Both the position numbers and the translations under genes were made by a program. This document shows positions 33,548-45,272 of a stretch of DNA of 64,000 nucleotides, one piece after another. This DNA is from Myrica gale. Taxonomy: Eukaryota > Streptophyta > Magnoliopsida > Fagales > Myricaceae. The stretch lies in assembly GCA_963930655.1 (NCBI GenBank), contig OZ005607.1, forward strand, positions 8,944,874-9,008,873, written 5' to 3'. Every line of letters begins with the position of its first letter. Position 1 is the stretch's first letter. The notes under the pieces were generated by a model. It was not told the origin of the DNA. It ran no database searches and saw only the letters and a list, made by a program, of their open reading frames with translations.

Positions 33548-36500
33548 AGCTATAATCTTTGGGCCCTTTAGGGTTTTAAGGAAGGTAGTTGATTCGGTTG
33601 TTGGCATGTAGTTGGTCTTTAACAAGCTTCGAGTAGGAATCTTGCAAAGAAGAAATCCTCAAGTACGTAGTAATTAAGTTGTCCCTCGGGCCTTTGTAAA
33701 GAAAAAAAAAGGAAAGGCAGAAATTATTATCAGGAGGCAGGCAGACTGACATCATGATTGGGGGCATTTGGGGCTTGGGGGGTGCATTAAGACAAAGAAA
33801 GTACTTAGAAAATGATGCCAACGTGCTTCCTAGGTGGTAGAGAAACTCCGAGAGCCTTTTTCTCTAGGAGATTGCGTAAAGTCGAAGTCTGGGATTTGCA
33901 GGCATGCAGATTTGATGAACAGGCTTTAGTTAAATAATGGTCCCTTAGTCCAACCACCGGTTTGGTAAAGACCCGGCAAGTTTTTCGATTATTGCCTGCA
34001 TGCCAGCTTCAATACATGCACTTATCATAGAAGATCAGTAGTACTTTGCATTGGACTTACCGGGTCTGATTCTAATGGAGTACTTTTGAGTCGCTTTGAA
34101 TGGAAACAAATCTACCAGAGCGAGGGAAAATGAAAATTTTGATATACTAGAAAGTCTAGAAATGACTGATGATCACAATACTGCATTAATGCTTAAGATA
34201 ACAACAATTAATCTTTTTTTTAATAACAAAGGAAATTCGCTGCACCTCTGTATACCAGATTCAGATTGATCTGACCTAATTTGATTTTATTTGATAGATT
34301 TAACGCCACTGCAAATACTAGAAAGAGTAGTTAAAAGTAGCTGATCTCAGAGGACATGATTATCTACCCCTATTTACGGTGTAGATATAAGCATTATCCT
34401 ACATAACCAATCTGATTCTCTTGTCCATTCCTTTCATCACATGCATGATCAGTCGCAGATTGCAGATTGGCTTTGTTTGTGCTTGCTCTTACGGTTGGTT
34501 CTTAGGGCAAAAACAAGGCATCGGATCTACAAGCGGCGCCGAGCAAAGCTTGTGAACTACGAACATATAACATAGAATAATCAAATGAAAGATTCAAGGC
34601 AGAAGAGATTAATATTAAAAGAACACAAAGTTCAACGTAGTTTTCTACAACATCTACGTACCACAAACCCCGATAGTGCATCTTTATCGAATGACTGCAG
34701 GAATATTTTCTCATTACAATATATATATATTTCATAGGAAAAAAACAACTTCACTTGAAAAAGCTATGTGAAATGTTATAGAATTAATATTGCAGTTACA
34801 ATATTCTAACACGAGCTGTAAACATTCTCCATGATGGATTTTTATCTTTCATTTTTCCACCAACGAGTTATCCACTTCGCTGACAAGCTTGTCTCTTGTC
34901 TGTAGTACTCAAACGTCTTTGCTTAAAGGTTCCATGTCCCTCAAGTCACTGTCCATTTATTCCACACTACTGCTGGTCTTCAATATCGCTGAAAAATCAT
35001 ACATCAGGTGCGGTTCTGCAGCCCCACAGCGTAACATGCTGCGAGATGTTGGTCTAGTGCTGCAGTACTAATGGGAAAATAACCCCTTTATTTATCATTA
35101 TTTGATCTCCACCTGCACAATGCCCCACAATAAATGTTGTAATACTGACGCTTCAATACATTTTTTTCAAATTAGAGGGCCGCGGGTAAGATTGACTATG
35201 AGCAAAGTCATGTTTGTTCATTTATGAGGAAATACAGTTTGGGTCCGTGAAATTTGATTTAGGATCGATTTTTATTTCCCCAAGAAGTTCAAAGATGTAA
35301 TGTGATCTTTCTGTACATGCAGCCATGAATTGAATTGCACATGTAAAAGTGTCATAATCTGACCTATGTAGTGTGTACGTATGTATATATATACTGCTGG
35401 AAAGAATGATATCATTGGTATGTTTTATATTTGTTGCAGAAAGGACATGAATAATTTGAATTTCATGGATAAAAATCAAATATGAATGTATCTTTGGGGA
35501 TAAGAATATATTCTAGGCTTTATTTATTCATTTATTTTTAGTAATCGGGTCACATGCATCCGTTGTCTATATACGGCCCTCGAGTTTTTGACAAATCAGA
35601 TGACCATGTATTATTTTCTAGAATCACATGGAGGGAAGGTGCATCGATAAGGATTGGAATGGATGCATTTTATACATAGATATTTGGTGGGCCACATTTA
35701 CTTATCCCCTTTGCCAAGTTTTGACCCATGCACCCACATGCAGCTTCTGGCTGCGCATGCATGTGTAGCCTGTGGTTCCTCTTTCTTCTCGCCCCCACTC
35801 CTTGAGTCTTCTTGCCCCCAAGCATCCAAACGCAGCTTTTTATAAAGGGCTCTCTCTAGTACTCTTGCAGCTTTCATATACGTCACACAGCATGTGATAG
35901 GATCATCCCTTCAAGCAACTTGAACGCTATCCTGTAAACGACATTAATATCGCATCCCATGCATGTGGTACTTCTAAGTACTCTCTGTAACGACAAACAT
36001 TTGAGATAAGAGTCCAATGTGAACTACAAGCTATACGAAACTATCCATTGTCCGGGTACTTTCTTGTCTGGTGAGTATTAGGAGAAAGGTTTTCAAATGT
36101 AGAACAATTCATTCATGCATCATGTAAACCACTTAGTCTAATTCAAACGTTAAGTATGATTGGAGGAAGATTTGTAGTGCACTAGGTGTGCAAAAGAAAA
36201 GATTGCACGACTTTATTACAAGTCACGAGATCATGAAAAGCAGTCATGGATTGACAGGATCGTTATCCCTAATTGGCCAGTCCAAGCTAGCCCTTTCTCA
36301 GTACCAAATTGTCAGTGACGACTGCCCAAAAGTCTACCAATTTCCAGCAATCAAGCCTAGACTGATGGCATCAGATACCAGGCCAACATGCCGTGTTATC
36401 CTCCGCGATATCTCTCACATGAGGTGAGCAACGTGGTGTTTATGGAGTGGGAGACTCACCAAACCAAAAGTTTATTCTCAAAGTCGGATACCAATATGTT

Positions 36501-36615
36501 GACAATCAAAGTCAGCAGAAGTGGCAGGTTTTCCATATAACCCACCTACCTAATCAACCGCCGTATTAGTTATGCATGCACATGGGTCCAGATATCTCAA
36601 AATGTAAATTTTATC
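33548..36615. other. Gene-poor region
   Basis: About 3 kb without a recognisable gene. A TATAAAG (near 35842) followed by a CT-rich leader-like stretch could be a promoter, but no coding exon follows. Short open frames (for example 34889-35071, 35654-35845 and 36188-36427) match nothing I know and have no splice support. A short inverted motif GGCATGCAG is found at 33902-33910 and, inverted, at 34006-34014. Confidence 0.4.
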
Positions 36616-37130
36616 GGGTAAATTCATACCTAGCTCCCTATGTTTAGGTAAAAATCAAGTTAGCTCCCTATTTTTCAATCCAACAATTTGAGACTCATTA
36701 TAACTTTCAAAACCTATCAATCTTCGCTCCCGTCTAAATTAGATGTTAAATCAGATGGAAAAACATGAAAAATGACTAAAATACCCCTCCAAAATAAAAT
36801 TACTAAAAATATTTAAAAAATTCATTAAAAATTAAAAAATGATATTTTTTTTAAAAAATTAATATTTTTTAAATAAAAATATATTGAAACTCTATTTCAA
36901 TCATATATTTATTTTAATTTATTTCTTAAATTTATTTATTTTTTAAAATTTAACCTTAGAGGGGCATTTCGGTCATTTTGTATAAATTTCCGTCGAACTT
37001 AACACTTAATTTAGACGGGGGCGAAGATTTATAAGTTTTGAAAGTTATAAGTTTCAAATTATTGGATTGAAAAGTAAGGGGCTAACTTGATTTTTGCCAA
37101 AATATAGGGGACTAACTATGAGTTTACCCC
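36616..37130. mobile_element. TIR element, about 515 bp
   Basis: The left end CGGGTAAATTCATACCTAGC and the inverted right end GGGGTAAACTCATAGTTAG are diverged arms of about 110 bases, both with AAAATCAAGTTAG(C)TCCC. The flanks share ATTTTAT. Its middle is AT-rich and non-coding. Confidence 0.75.
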
Positions 37131-37377
37131 ATTTTATTATCTGAACTTTTGTCAATGCGTTACTAACTACTACGTACACATGCGGGGAATGCAGATTTTA
37201 GGCACAATTTTTAACAATGTTTCCTCATGTTTTTTACAGTCAAATTCAGACGTTGTTTTAAGGTTGTAGATGGACATGCCGACAATGGTTTGTTTACATT
37301 GCCTTGAGAATTAAGGTCAGAAGCTTTTATAAGTTAATTCGTACTTTACTAAGGCCGCCAAAATTCATCAACTAATT

Positions 37378-37401
37378 GATATATATATATATATATATAT
37401 A
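37378..37401. repeat. (AT)n microsatellite
   Basis: A run of about 12 AT dinucleotides. Confidence 0.95.
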
Positions 37402-37954
37402 GGATCTATCGACCTTGTCAAATTTCAATCTGGGTTTATTTATATGCAGGGACGTCTAATTCCATAATTTGTACAAATTATGGACCAGTTAATAATATAT
37501 ATAAGTGGTTGGAATTGACAAGTTAATGTAGCATGTTCTGGTTGGTAGGACGTTCATTATTCTCCCCCTACGTACTTGTTTGTCACTAGAATCTAGTTAC
37601 CTGTTGAGAGAAAACTAGCCCCACTACAATTGTCAAAGCTCCCCTCGGGGAGGGAATCCTCAGTCTTGTCTTATAATTGCTGTCTCCATTTGCCTCGCCC
37701 TAAAATGTTGAGAGCAAATTGAACAAGTCGTCACGTTTGGAATTATTGAAAAATATTGGTCTAACAGAAAATGATTTCTTGGTTACTAAAAGTGTAAATT
37801 ATTTATAAATGTATTTTCAAGAAATGTTACCCTATAATCGTTCCCCTTTTTCTTGTTTCTCCATAGTTTACGTCTCTTTCTTTTCTTTTATCATCTCTCT
37901 CACCTTCTCATGCAGAAGCTACCATCGTCATTATTATCAAGTTTCTTCTCAAAA

Positions 37955-38245
37955 TCAATTGGCAATGAAAAGAGGTGGCCCAACAGGTATATGAAGTACA
38001 AGATTAAATTATTTCTAATCAATGTGAGACTCTAACACTCTCCCTCACGTGCATGCCAAATGAACATGGTTCATGCACGTGGACAACAAATGGGGAACAC
38101 AAACAAGTGTGTCAAGCCCAAAAATAGTTGACTCTCATATCATATCAATTTCATCCCAAAACCAATTGACCATGGGAAGAGGTGGCTCATCAAGTATATG
38201 AAGCACAAGATTAAATGATCCCTAATCAATGTTAGATTCTAACAC
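37955..38245. repeat. Pair of diverged direct repeats, unclassified
   Basis: Two copies of a block of about 85 bases (37955-38037 and 38157-38245) share AAGAGGTGGC, TATATGAAG(T/C)ACAAG and CTAATCAATGT, with CTCCCTCACGTGCATG between them. This kind of text is often part of degraded retroelement leaders in plants, but I cannot assign it. Confidence 0.6.
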
Positions 38246-38384
38246 CTATCACTCCCCTTCACCCTGGGCCTCTCCCCTCCAATCCCTCCAAATCTTGAAT
38301 GCTGTTCGAAATTCAAAAGAACTAGCTAGGCGGAGGAGCCATTGAAAAATGTGAAAACAAAAAAAAGCTCGGAGTACATGCATG

Positions 38385-38765
38385 TAGGGCTGAAAAACCG
38401 GAATGCGATCCAATTTTTCGGATCGCATTCCGGTCCTCTTAAAATAGAGGACCGGACTGGACCACTTATAAGTGGTCCGGACTGATTTAATTTTTTTAAA
38501 ATTTTTTAATTTTTTAAAATTGTTTCAAATTTTTTTTTAGGTTAATTTCAAATGGGAAGTGTATATAAAAATGTTAAGTTTTATGTTAGATTAAAATTAA
38601 ACGTTTTATGTTTATAATTTGTATTAAAAAAAATAAAAAAATATATTTTTTATTTTTTTAATAAATGCGGTCCGGACCGCATTTATTAAAAAGGAGGACC
38701 GGACCGCATTTTAAGAAAAAGGACTCGACCGGACCGGAAATCCGGTCCGGTCTTGTTCACCCGTA
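38385..38765. mobile_element. hAT-type MITE, GGTCCGG family, 381 bp
   Basis: It begins TAGGGCTGAAAAACCGG and ends GTTCACCCGTA. CATGCATG lies on both sides (38377-38384 and 38766-38773), a perfect 8-bp target duplication. The palindrome ACCACTTATAAGTGGT is at 38461-38476. It shares its ends and interior with 18410-18689. Confidence 0.92.
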
Positions 38766-38773
38766 CATGCATG

Positions 38774-41145
38774 TTTAAGGGGAAACTTCCCTCGCCGTCC
38801 TCAATCACATTCATATTGTCATCATCACCTTCCTCTTTTACTCATTCACACTATACAATCATGGCGGACTCAAGACTGACCACAACCCTTGTCTATCACA
38901 CTTGATTTCTTACCCGAACCTCACCGTCCGGATCTGCTCCAATGCAGGGATCGAGAACCTCTCGTCCATTCGAAAAGCTAACTTTGTTCACCTAGCTATT
39001 CATACCTTGTCATTCTCCATTGCAAACCAGCAACAACAGCAACCGCACGAACTCGTCACTTGGGCCTTTAAGATTTCAGCAACCTCCGAAAGTCTTGAAT
39101 TTCTTTTTGGGGAAATAACGGTGGTGATCGAAATATCGAACTAAGAATCCTAAGGAGAGAGGTTTATCTTCAAGGCTTCATCTCAGTTCATACACACGAA
39201 GGCTTAGAGAAATTTGACAGAAAGTTTCCAAGGAATTTTTCGTTGAACACGCAATTTCTCAATTTCTCTAAAAGCTGGAGTTCTCTCTTAAATCGTAGAG
39301 TAAAAGGGCTTTCTTGGCTAAAGGAAAACTCACGGGTTCTTTTAGAAGGTTCTGGCCTTTTGGGTCTTTGATGACGTCATTCATTTAGTTAGAAACGGAC
39401 TAACCATTTTCTGTTGCAACTGAACTTTAAATCCCGTTTCTGTCTAACTTGCATCTGACTTCCAGCTGACTTGAAACTCTTGAGGAAAAACTCTGTTTTC
39501 ACAGCTATCTTTAATTCTTCATAGATGCTTTGACCCATCTTAATATCTCAGGAAATACACTAGATTACATATGAAGTTTAACCAACTAAAATATTCCCTA
39601 ACAAAAATAATAATAAAATAAGGACGTAGAGGTGAGAGATTCCATAGCATGGCATTGACTGAACGCCAAACAAATGATACCAATTAGTTAGTTAATATCA
39701 GTAATTAAGCGAGGCTAGTACTGCATGTGGCCGTAGAAACAGAAGTAGGAAATTGATTAGATTGTAATTAAGTTATCTTAAATGCTTTGAGTCCATTAGG
39801 AGCCAAATAGAAGCAGTCCAAGAAGACAGGTATACATATAGCCGCATCAAACACCTTTGATTATAATGACAAAAATGCTTTGACAAAAGATATTACAAGA
39901 CAAAAACCAGATTCATTGCAGCCAAGACGATAGCAGGATAGTACAAGCGGAGGTACTACGTACTATAAAATATGCTAGGAATTAATTTCTCTGCTTAGAT
40001 TGAATCAGACATAAAATATGAGTAATAATATTGTGCATATCAATGACAAATTTATATATTTTTCCCTACGCGAACTCTCCCACGAGACTGATCGATCTGA
40101 TGATCTCTCTCTCCATACATATTATAGGCAAAGCTAAATAGAAGACAAGAGGTGTGTTATAATTAGCGAGCTCTATAAACCTACAACTTTCAAACAATTC
40201 CTAACAAGAAACAAAAATAACTCCATAGCCATATCTACTTCGGCCAACGAACATCTGTGCACGGGACAAACTGACTTGGCCAATCTTTGAATCCAGTGAT
40301 CATTAAACTTCATGCAACGGTAAACTCTGAGAAGACTAGATGATCTACATGGATGAGATAGCTCCCAACTAAGTCATCGTTTTTCATTCTCAAGGAGAAT
40401 CAAACTTGAGACCGTGTGACTTATCTACATGTCTTCTAATTCGCTCTTAACCATTGAGACAAGAATTAAGCTACTTGTATTTATGGTACAAAATCTCACA
40501 TGTAACAAAATACTTTAGCAAGTATCATTTTCGAGTATCTTTACAGTGATTTATAACCATCCCATGGTCGTTGGCCCCTTATTCTTTAATCATTACTTTA
40601 GTAGACAAAATAATTCCTACTTAGCAAAATGGGCAACTTAATTCAATACTGTCTTTTCTAGGCGGCACCTTAACTTATATTTTAAAAGCCACACCTACCA
40701 AAAATGAAAAGGCTGAAAGTATAGAGCCAGACATTGAAGTGGACTTGTGGGGTGACTTATTCCTTTTCTATATATGTATTTGACTTTGTGAGGTATATAT
40801 AAATCAAGAAGAAATGATTAGGAATCACATGGTTGCGAGTAAGGCCTAAGCAGCACTCCTCTAATTAGAAGCAATCATGAACCCCCCCTCCCTGTCAGGC
40901 TGGCCCCGCGTGCATCAAATCTTTCCACCACCCTCTGGCATGCCCATCTATACGTACGTGCATATGGTTGTCCATGGATTTTTCTTTTTCTTTTCCTAAA
41001 AAAAAGTTCGAAATTACTTGCCTGAATAATTCTTTTGGTTTTAAATCTTTTTAAAGTTAACCTAGAGGTTGGATAGACAATTGTTTTTTTGGATTTCCTT
41101 GTTTTTCTCCTCCACAGAAATTAAGTAATATAAAATGAACTTCTA
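38774..41145. other. Gene-poor region
   Basis: No gene recognised. A frame at 38902-39144 contains a Gln run but no domain I know. Positions 39150-39620 read like degraded retroelement or UTR text, without ends I can define. Confidence 0.35.
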
Positions 41146-41330
41146 GAGGGCTGTTCGTTTATGCAGTATTCAGGATTTTTTTTATTCTCATAACACAAAA
41201 ATCCTACAACCAAACATCATTTCTAACCTCACATAAAAATAACTACAACACGCATATCAATAAAGTTAACATCACTTAAAATTTTTCAAAACACAAAAAA
41301 TCTTCACAACTCACCTAACCGAACATACTC
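41146..41330. mobile_element. MITE, same family as 62148-62326
   Basis: The ends GAGGGCTGTTCGTTT and (inverted) GAGTATGTTCGGTT are flanked by CTA on both sides. The interior shares phrases such as ACGCATA, AACATCACTTAAAATTTT and ACCTCAC with the copies at 12066 and 62148, in inverse orientation. Confidence 0.7.
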
Positions 41331-41389
41331 CTAGATAGTATTTATCGCATTGAAAAGCAGAAATATTGACATTGAAGTAAGCCAATAGA

Positions 41390-41848
41390 CAGGGCCGGCT
41401 CAAACAAAATGGAGACCTAAGGCAAAATAAATTAATAGGATTTTTTATATAAAATTTAATATAAAATATTTAAAATTATCTGAAAATTATTAAATTTAAT
41501 ATAAAAAGCCTAATTAATTATTTTTTATGAGGCCCTCGTACATGACATCAAGGCCCCATGACTAGAACAATTAAGAAATTTATAAGACATTTTTTCTCTT
41601 TGAGAAAAGTTCAAAAATATCTAAAAAAGAATTAGGAAGTCTGGAAGAAATATATATGTCCACTCATGATAAAAAAAAATGAAAAGATTGCATTTTGTCT
41701 TTTTTTTTATTAACTCAGTTGTCTTTTTATTTTTGGGTTATCTACAACACAAAAAAATAAAAATAAAATATTTTTAGTCTTTACGGAGCCTTGCTCAGGT
41801 GAGGCCTTAAGCCACCGCCTAACTTGTCTTACCCTTGAGCCGGCCCTG
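41390..41848. mobile_element. hAT-type element, CAGGGCCGG ends, 459 bp
   Basis: The inverted ends CAGGGCCGGCTCAA and TTGAGCCGGCCCTG are perfect. The flanks are CCAATAGA on both sides (41382-41389 and 41849-41856). It is AT-rich and non-coding. Related text, GGCCTTAGGC, is found near 32680 inside the large MULE. Confidence 0.95.
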
Positions 41849-41856
41849 CCAATAGA

Positions 41857-42936
41857 AAAACGAAAGAAAGAAGAAAGAGGGCGACGATTGATCTAAAGGT
41901 AAACTTGATAAAGTGGCAATTTTGTGGTAAAAAGCTTGTAAACAAAGACAACATTATTTGCCTTTTTTCGGAGGCAGGGGAAAAAGGAAAGAGCAAAAAC
42001 TCCGTTTGATATGGTTCGTCCACGTGTACTACGTTGTTCGAATAAGGAAGCTTTTCTGAAAGATGTCAAGCGTGGCCAGCACATGGGGGACTGGATGAGA
42101 GATCATTCGTGGACGTGACAACCTCAGCACTTAGAAGCCGGCCAGCTGCAGTACTACTGGGAGTTACGCAGTCCTTCCCTTTCACCAAATTTTCTCACTA
42201 CTGCCATTTTCACATGATCAACCTTACTTCACAACGTAGAAAAGTAGTAGGTCACAACGAACAAAGTGGGGTTCTTATCAGTTGTACTCAAATGCGTAGA
42301 GTGTGTACTGTCTTGTCTTGGGTTGAAAGAAAAGACGCCGAGGAGTATCACAACTCACAATCATGCATGCATGTTCTTGCTTAGGGAAGTTATCCGAAGA
42401 GAGTTTTCTACTCGTTCGGTTTACTTTACATTTGCCTAACTTCTTTTCTCTTACAGCCCTACTTTATCACTTAAAATCTTAAAACAATACCTAATATATT
42501 GACAAAAGATAACCTGGAATGCAACTTAATTTACCACATGAGATATCTAATCGAACTTGACTTCTGCAATCCGACTTTGTTTAGCTGCTGCACCTTAGTT
42601 TCTAGCACAAAATCCAAACCTCTCTACTTTTCATGGAAAATAATATACGACCTGCATGTTGACAAACTAAGAAAGTTCCTACGAGACAAAGACATATTAG
42701 GTGTACTGTGCTGATCATCATCTTCCTAAGGATAGTTAGGCATCCAAAGTATCCACCTTTACGTGGCTAGCTAAGCTTGTAGTACTATATGGAGAAGTGG
42801 GCTTCTTTTTTTTTTTAAAGCATGCTCGGACAAACTCCACTCAATTAAAACGCACTGATCAATAAATTTGGATAATTGGAATCAATCCTAAATGGAACTC
42901 AAATATTCACTGGAATGTTTTATTCCTGCAACCTAA
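41857..42936. other. Intergenic, nothing recognised
   Basis: Open frames at 42109-42384 and 42499-42714 match no family known to me. Confidence 0.4.
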
Positions 42937-43135
42937 GGTACTGTTTGGCTGTCAAAATTTTGAAAGTCCCAAATATTTGTCTTAATAAAATAATCTAAAA
43001 ATAATCTTCCTTTCTCCATCAAACTATCTATTTTTATTAAAATAAATATAAAAAAATTCACTCAAATTATTTCTCTTTATTTTTTCCATCCATTCACGTA
43101 CACCAAAATTTTTAAACATAGAACCAAATACCGCC
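42937..43135. mobile_element. Tourist-like MITE
   Basis: The ends GGTACTGTTTGG and (inverted) GGCGGTATTTGG are flanked by TAA at 42934-42936 and 43136-43138. About 200 bp. Confidence 0.82.
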
Positions 43136-43661
43136 TAAAAGCATGGAAGATTAAAAATGATTAACATAACATGCAAGGCATGTAAGGGGTAAAAGTAAAA
43201 GGCAAGAGAAAATGCAATCGTGTGTGCGCGTGGCTCGAGATTGTGTGAGTGTGGCCCAGCGAACAGGCAAACCCCGGCGCGGCATATGGACCGATAATTA
43301 CGGAGATTGAAGTGGGTCCCAACGCTCACGTTGGATGCTCGTTCCCTCAGTCAGTGTTTGCTAGTTGGCTGTCTTTTACTCCTCTGGGAACCATCTTCGG
43401 ACTTGGAGCGAGGGATTTAGAATTTACATTCAATGTTTCGTGGATCCATCTCACCAAAATACTCTCAAATCACAACCGCTCATCACGCCTTATCTTCCCA
43501 TTGACGCAAAGCCCTTCCTCCTCATTCCTTTGTTTCTCCTTCACTTAACTTTTGTGTACTGAATCGTACAAAGCTCTGCGTTCTTTTTTTTCCTTACCCA
43601 TATTGCCTTTCGTATCATAGTCGTGATGTCACGTCACCTGAGCATGATGTACAGAAGATAA

Positions 43662-43939
43662 GGCTAGGTTTTGTTTAGTTCTTAAAACAATTTTTGTTTT
43701 TGTGTTTTTTTGGAAGTAGTGTAGATTCTCTTGAGATTGGTGAAAAATTAGTTAAAAGTTATTGAAATTTGTAAAAAGTTATTGAGATTAGTGAAAAGGT
43801 ATTGAAATTGATGAAAAAATTATTGGGATTGGTAAAAATGTATTGAAATTGATGAAAAAATTATTGGGATTAATAAAAATGTATTGAAATTGATGAAAAA
43901 GTGAGTGAAAAGTTTTTGAGAACTTAAACAAACATAGCC
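43662..43939. mobile_element. Tourist-like MITE with internal short tandem repeats
   Basis: The ends GGCTAGGTTTTGTTTAG and (inverted) GGCTATGTTTGTTTAAG are flanked by TAA on both sides. The middle repeats a phrase of about 28 bases (GAAATTGATGAAAAAATTATT and variants) several times. Confidence 0.82.
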
Positions 43940-43967
43940 TAACTCTCGTTGAAACAAGGAAAACAAA

Positions 43968-44137
43968 GGTAATGTTTGTTTCTCTACAATTTGGAGTCTC
44001 AAAATTTCAAGCAAATAAACATATTCTTAAATTTTTAACTTTTACACATACACACTCTATCTTTTCAAACCTCAATAAATCAAAGATTCTCAAAATTTCG
44101 AGAATATTCTGTAAAATTTTGACAAACAAACATCCCC
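43968..44137. mobile_element. Tourist-like MITE, flanks AAA
   Basis: The ends GGTAATGTTTGTTT and (inverted) GGGGATGTTTGTTTG fit the family. The flanking triplet is AAA rather than TAA, so the duplication is weak. The following 44138-45190 is very AT-rich up to about 44770, with no gene. Confidence 0.6.
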
Positions 44138-45187
44138 AAAATCTCATGTTAAAAAAAATTTTCAAAATTTTCTTTTTAACATCTCAATAGAATTTTGAAT
44201 ATATATTAAAATTTGTTAAAAAAATTTAAGCCCGTAAAAAGTTTTTAACATTTGGAAAAAAGTGATTGTAAACATTTTCTTATAAAGTGATCCAAATAAT
44301 TTCATGCTCAATGCACTTTTTGGCGGGTTCATTTTGCTAAAAAGTTTAGAATTTATATATAACTTTTTAAACCTACAATCCTAAATTTAAAATTTAAATA
44401 TCACTTAAATATTTATATTATATTTAAAAAATTTTAAAATTTTCTCAAAACGTACACGAATTTTATCATGGATCGAAAAGTTTGCTTCACAAGAAAGATT
44501 CTTGAGAAGACACGTTGGACGGAAAAGCATAATAATAATAAACTATAAGAAAGTAATACACGTTGGACGGGAATTTTAATTTTTGTTAGAATTAGTAAAA
44601 TTTTATTTGATGTAATTATTTAATAAAAAATATTAAAATTAGATGAAAAAAATATATAATATTGATTATATTTTTTAAAAAATTAAAATTGGTATGAAAA
44701 TTTATTAAAAATTGTATAAAATTAATATTTATGTAAAATTTTTAAAATTAATTTTGTAAATTTTATTCAACCTTATTTCAACCATAAAACGCAGTTTCTG
44801 CTAAAAAAAAGTTGAACTCCTAAAAAAACTTTTATTAAATAAAAGAAAAAGGAGGATGAGTAGCGCTTCTTCCACACGCCTAAAGAGCGTGATCAACACA
44901 GTATCATCAATTGGGAGATTAAATTGCTTTGTTTCTGGTGGACCCCAGCTTATCCGTACATTATTCAATTCAATTGGAGTGTAATAAATACGCGCTGGAG
45001 AGGGAGGGTGGGATAGGACCAACCTTTTTGTAGTTCTATGGAAGTGGGTAGGGTTTTACGATTTTGTATCCTTTAAACACAGAGGAAAATGATGGGTACG
45101 TTTGAAAATTCCAAATTTTGCCCCTGTAGCCTTTTCCGGACCTCCATAAGTACTCCACCACCCTCTCCCTGAACCCCTCATCCCCAA

Positions 45188-45196
<9 letters not shown>

Positions 45197-45242
<46 letters not shown>
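45197..45242 (+). repeat. (CT)n microsatellite in the expansin 5' leader
   Basis: About 23 CT dinucleotides end about 30 bases before the expansin start codon. CT runs in plant 5' leaders are common and can affect expression; no effect can be read from sequence alone. Confidence 0.95.
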
Positions 45243-45245
<3 letters not shown>

Positions 45246-45272
45246 CTGTTTGTTTTTTAGTGTTAGATAAAA

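Noticed and set aside
35830-35900. TATAAAG with a CT-rich leader, as the promoter of an unannotated gene or miRNA
   Set aside because: No coding exon follows and I saw no stem matching a known plant miRNA; too weak to list as a promoter.
36188-36427. 79-residue frame in the gene-poor region
   Set aside because: No recognisable domain, no splice context, ordinary length for chance.
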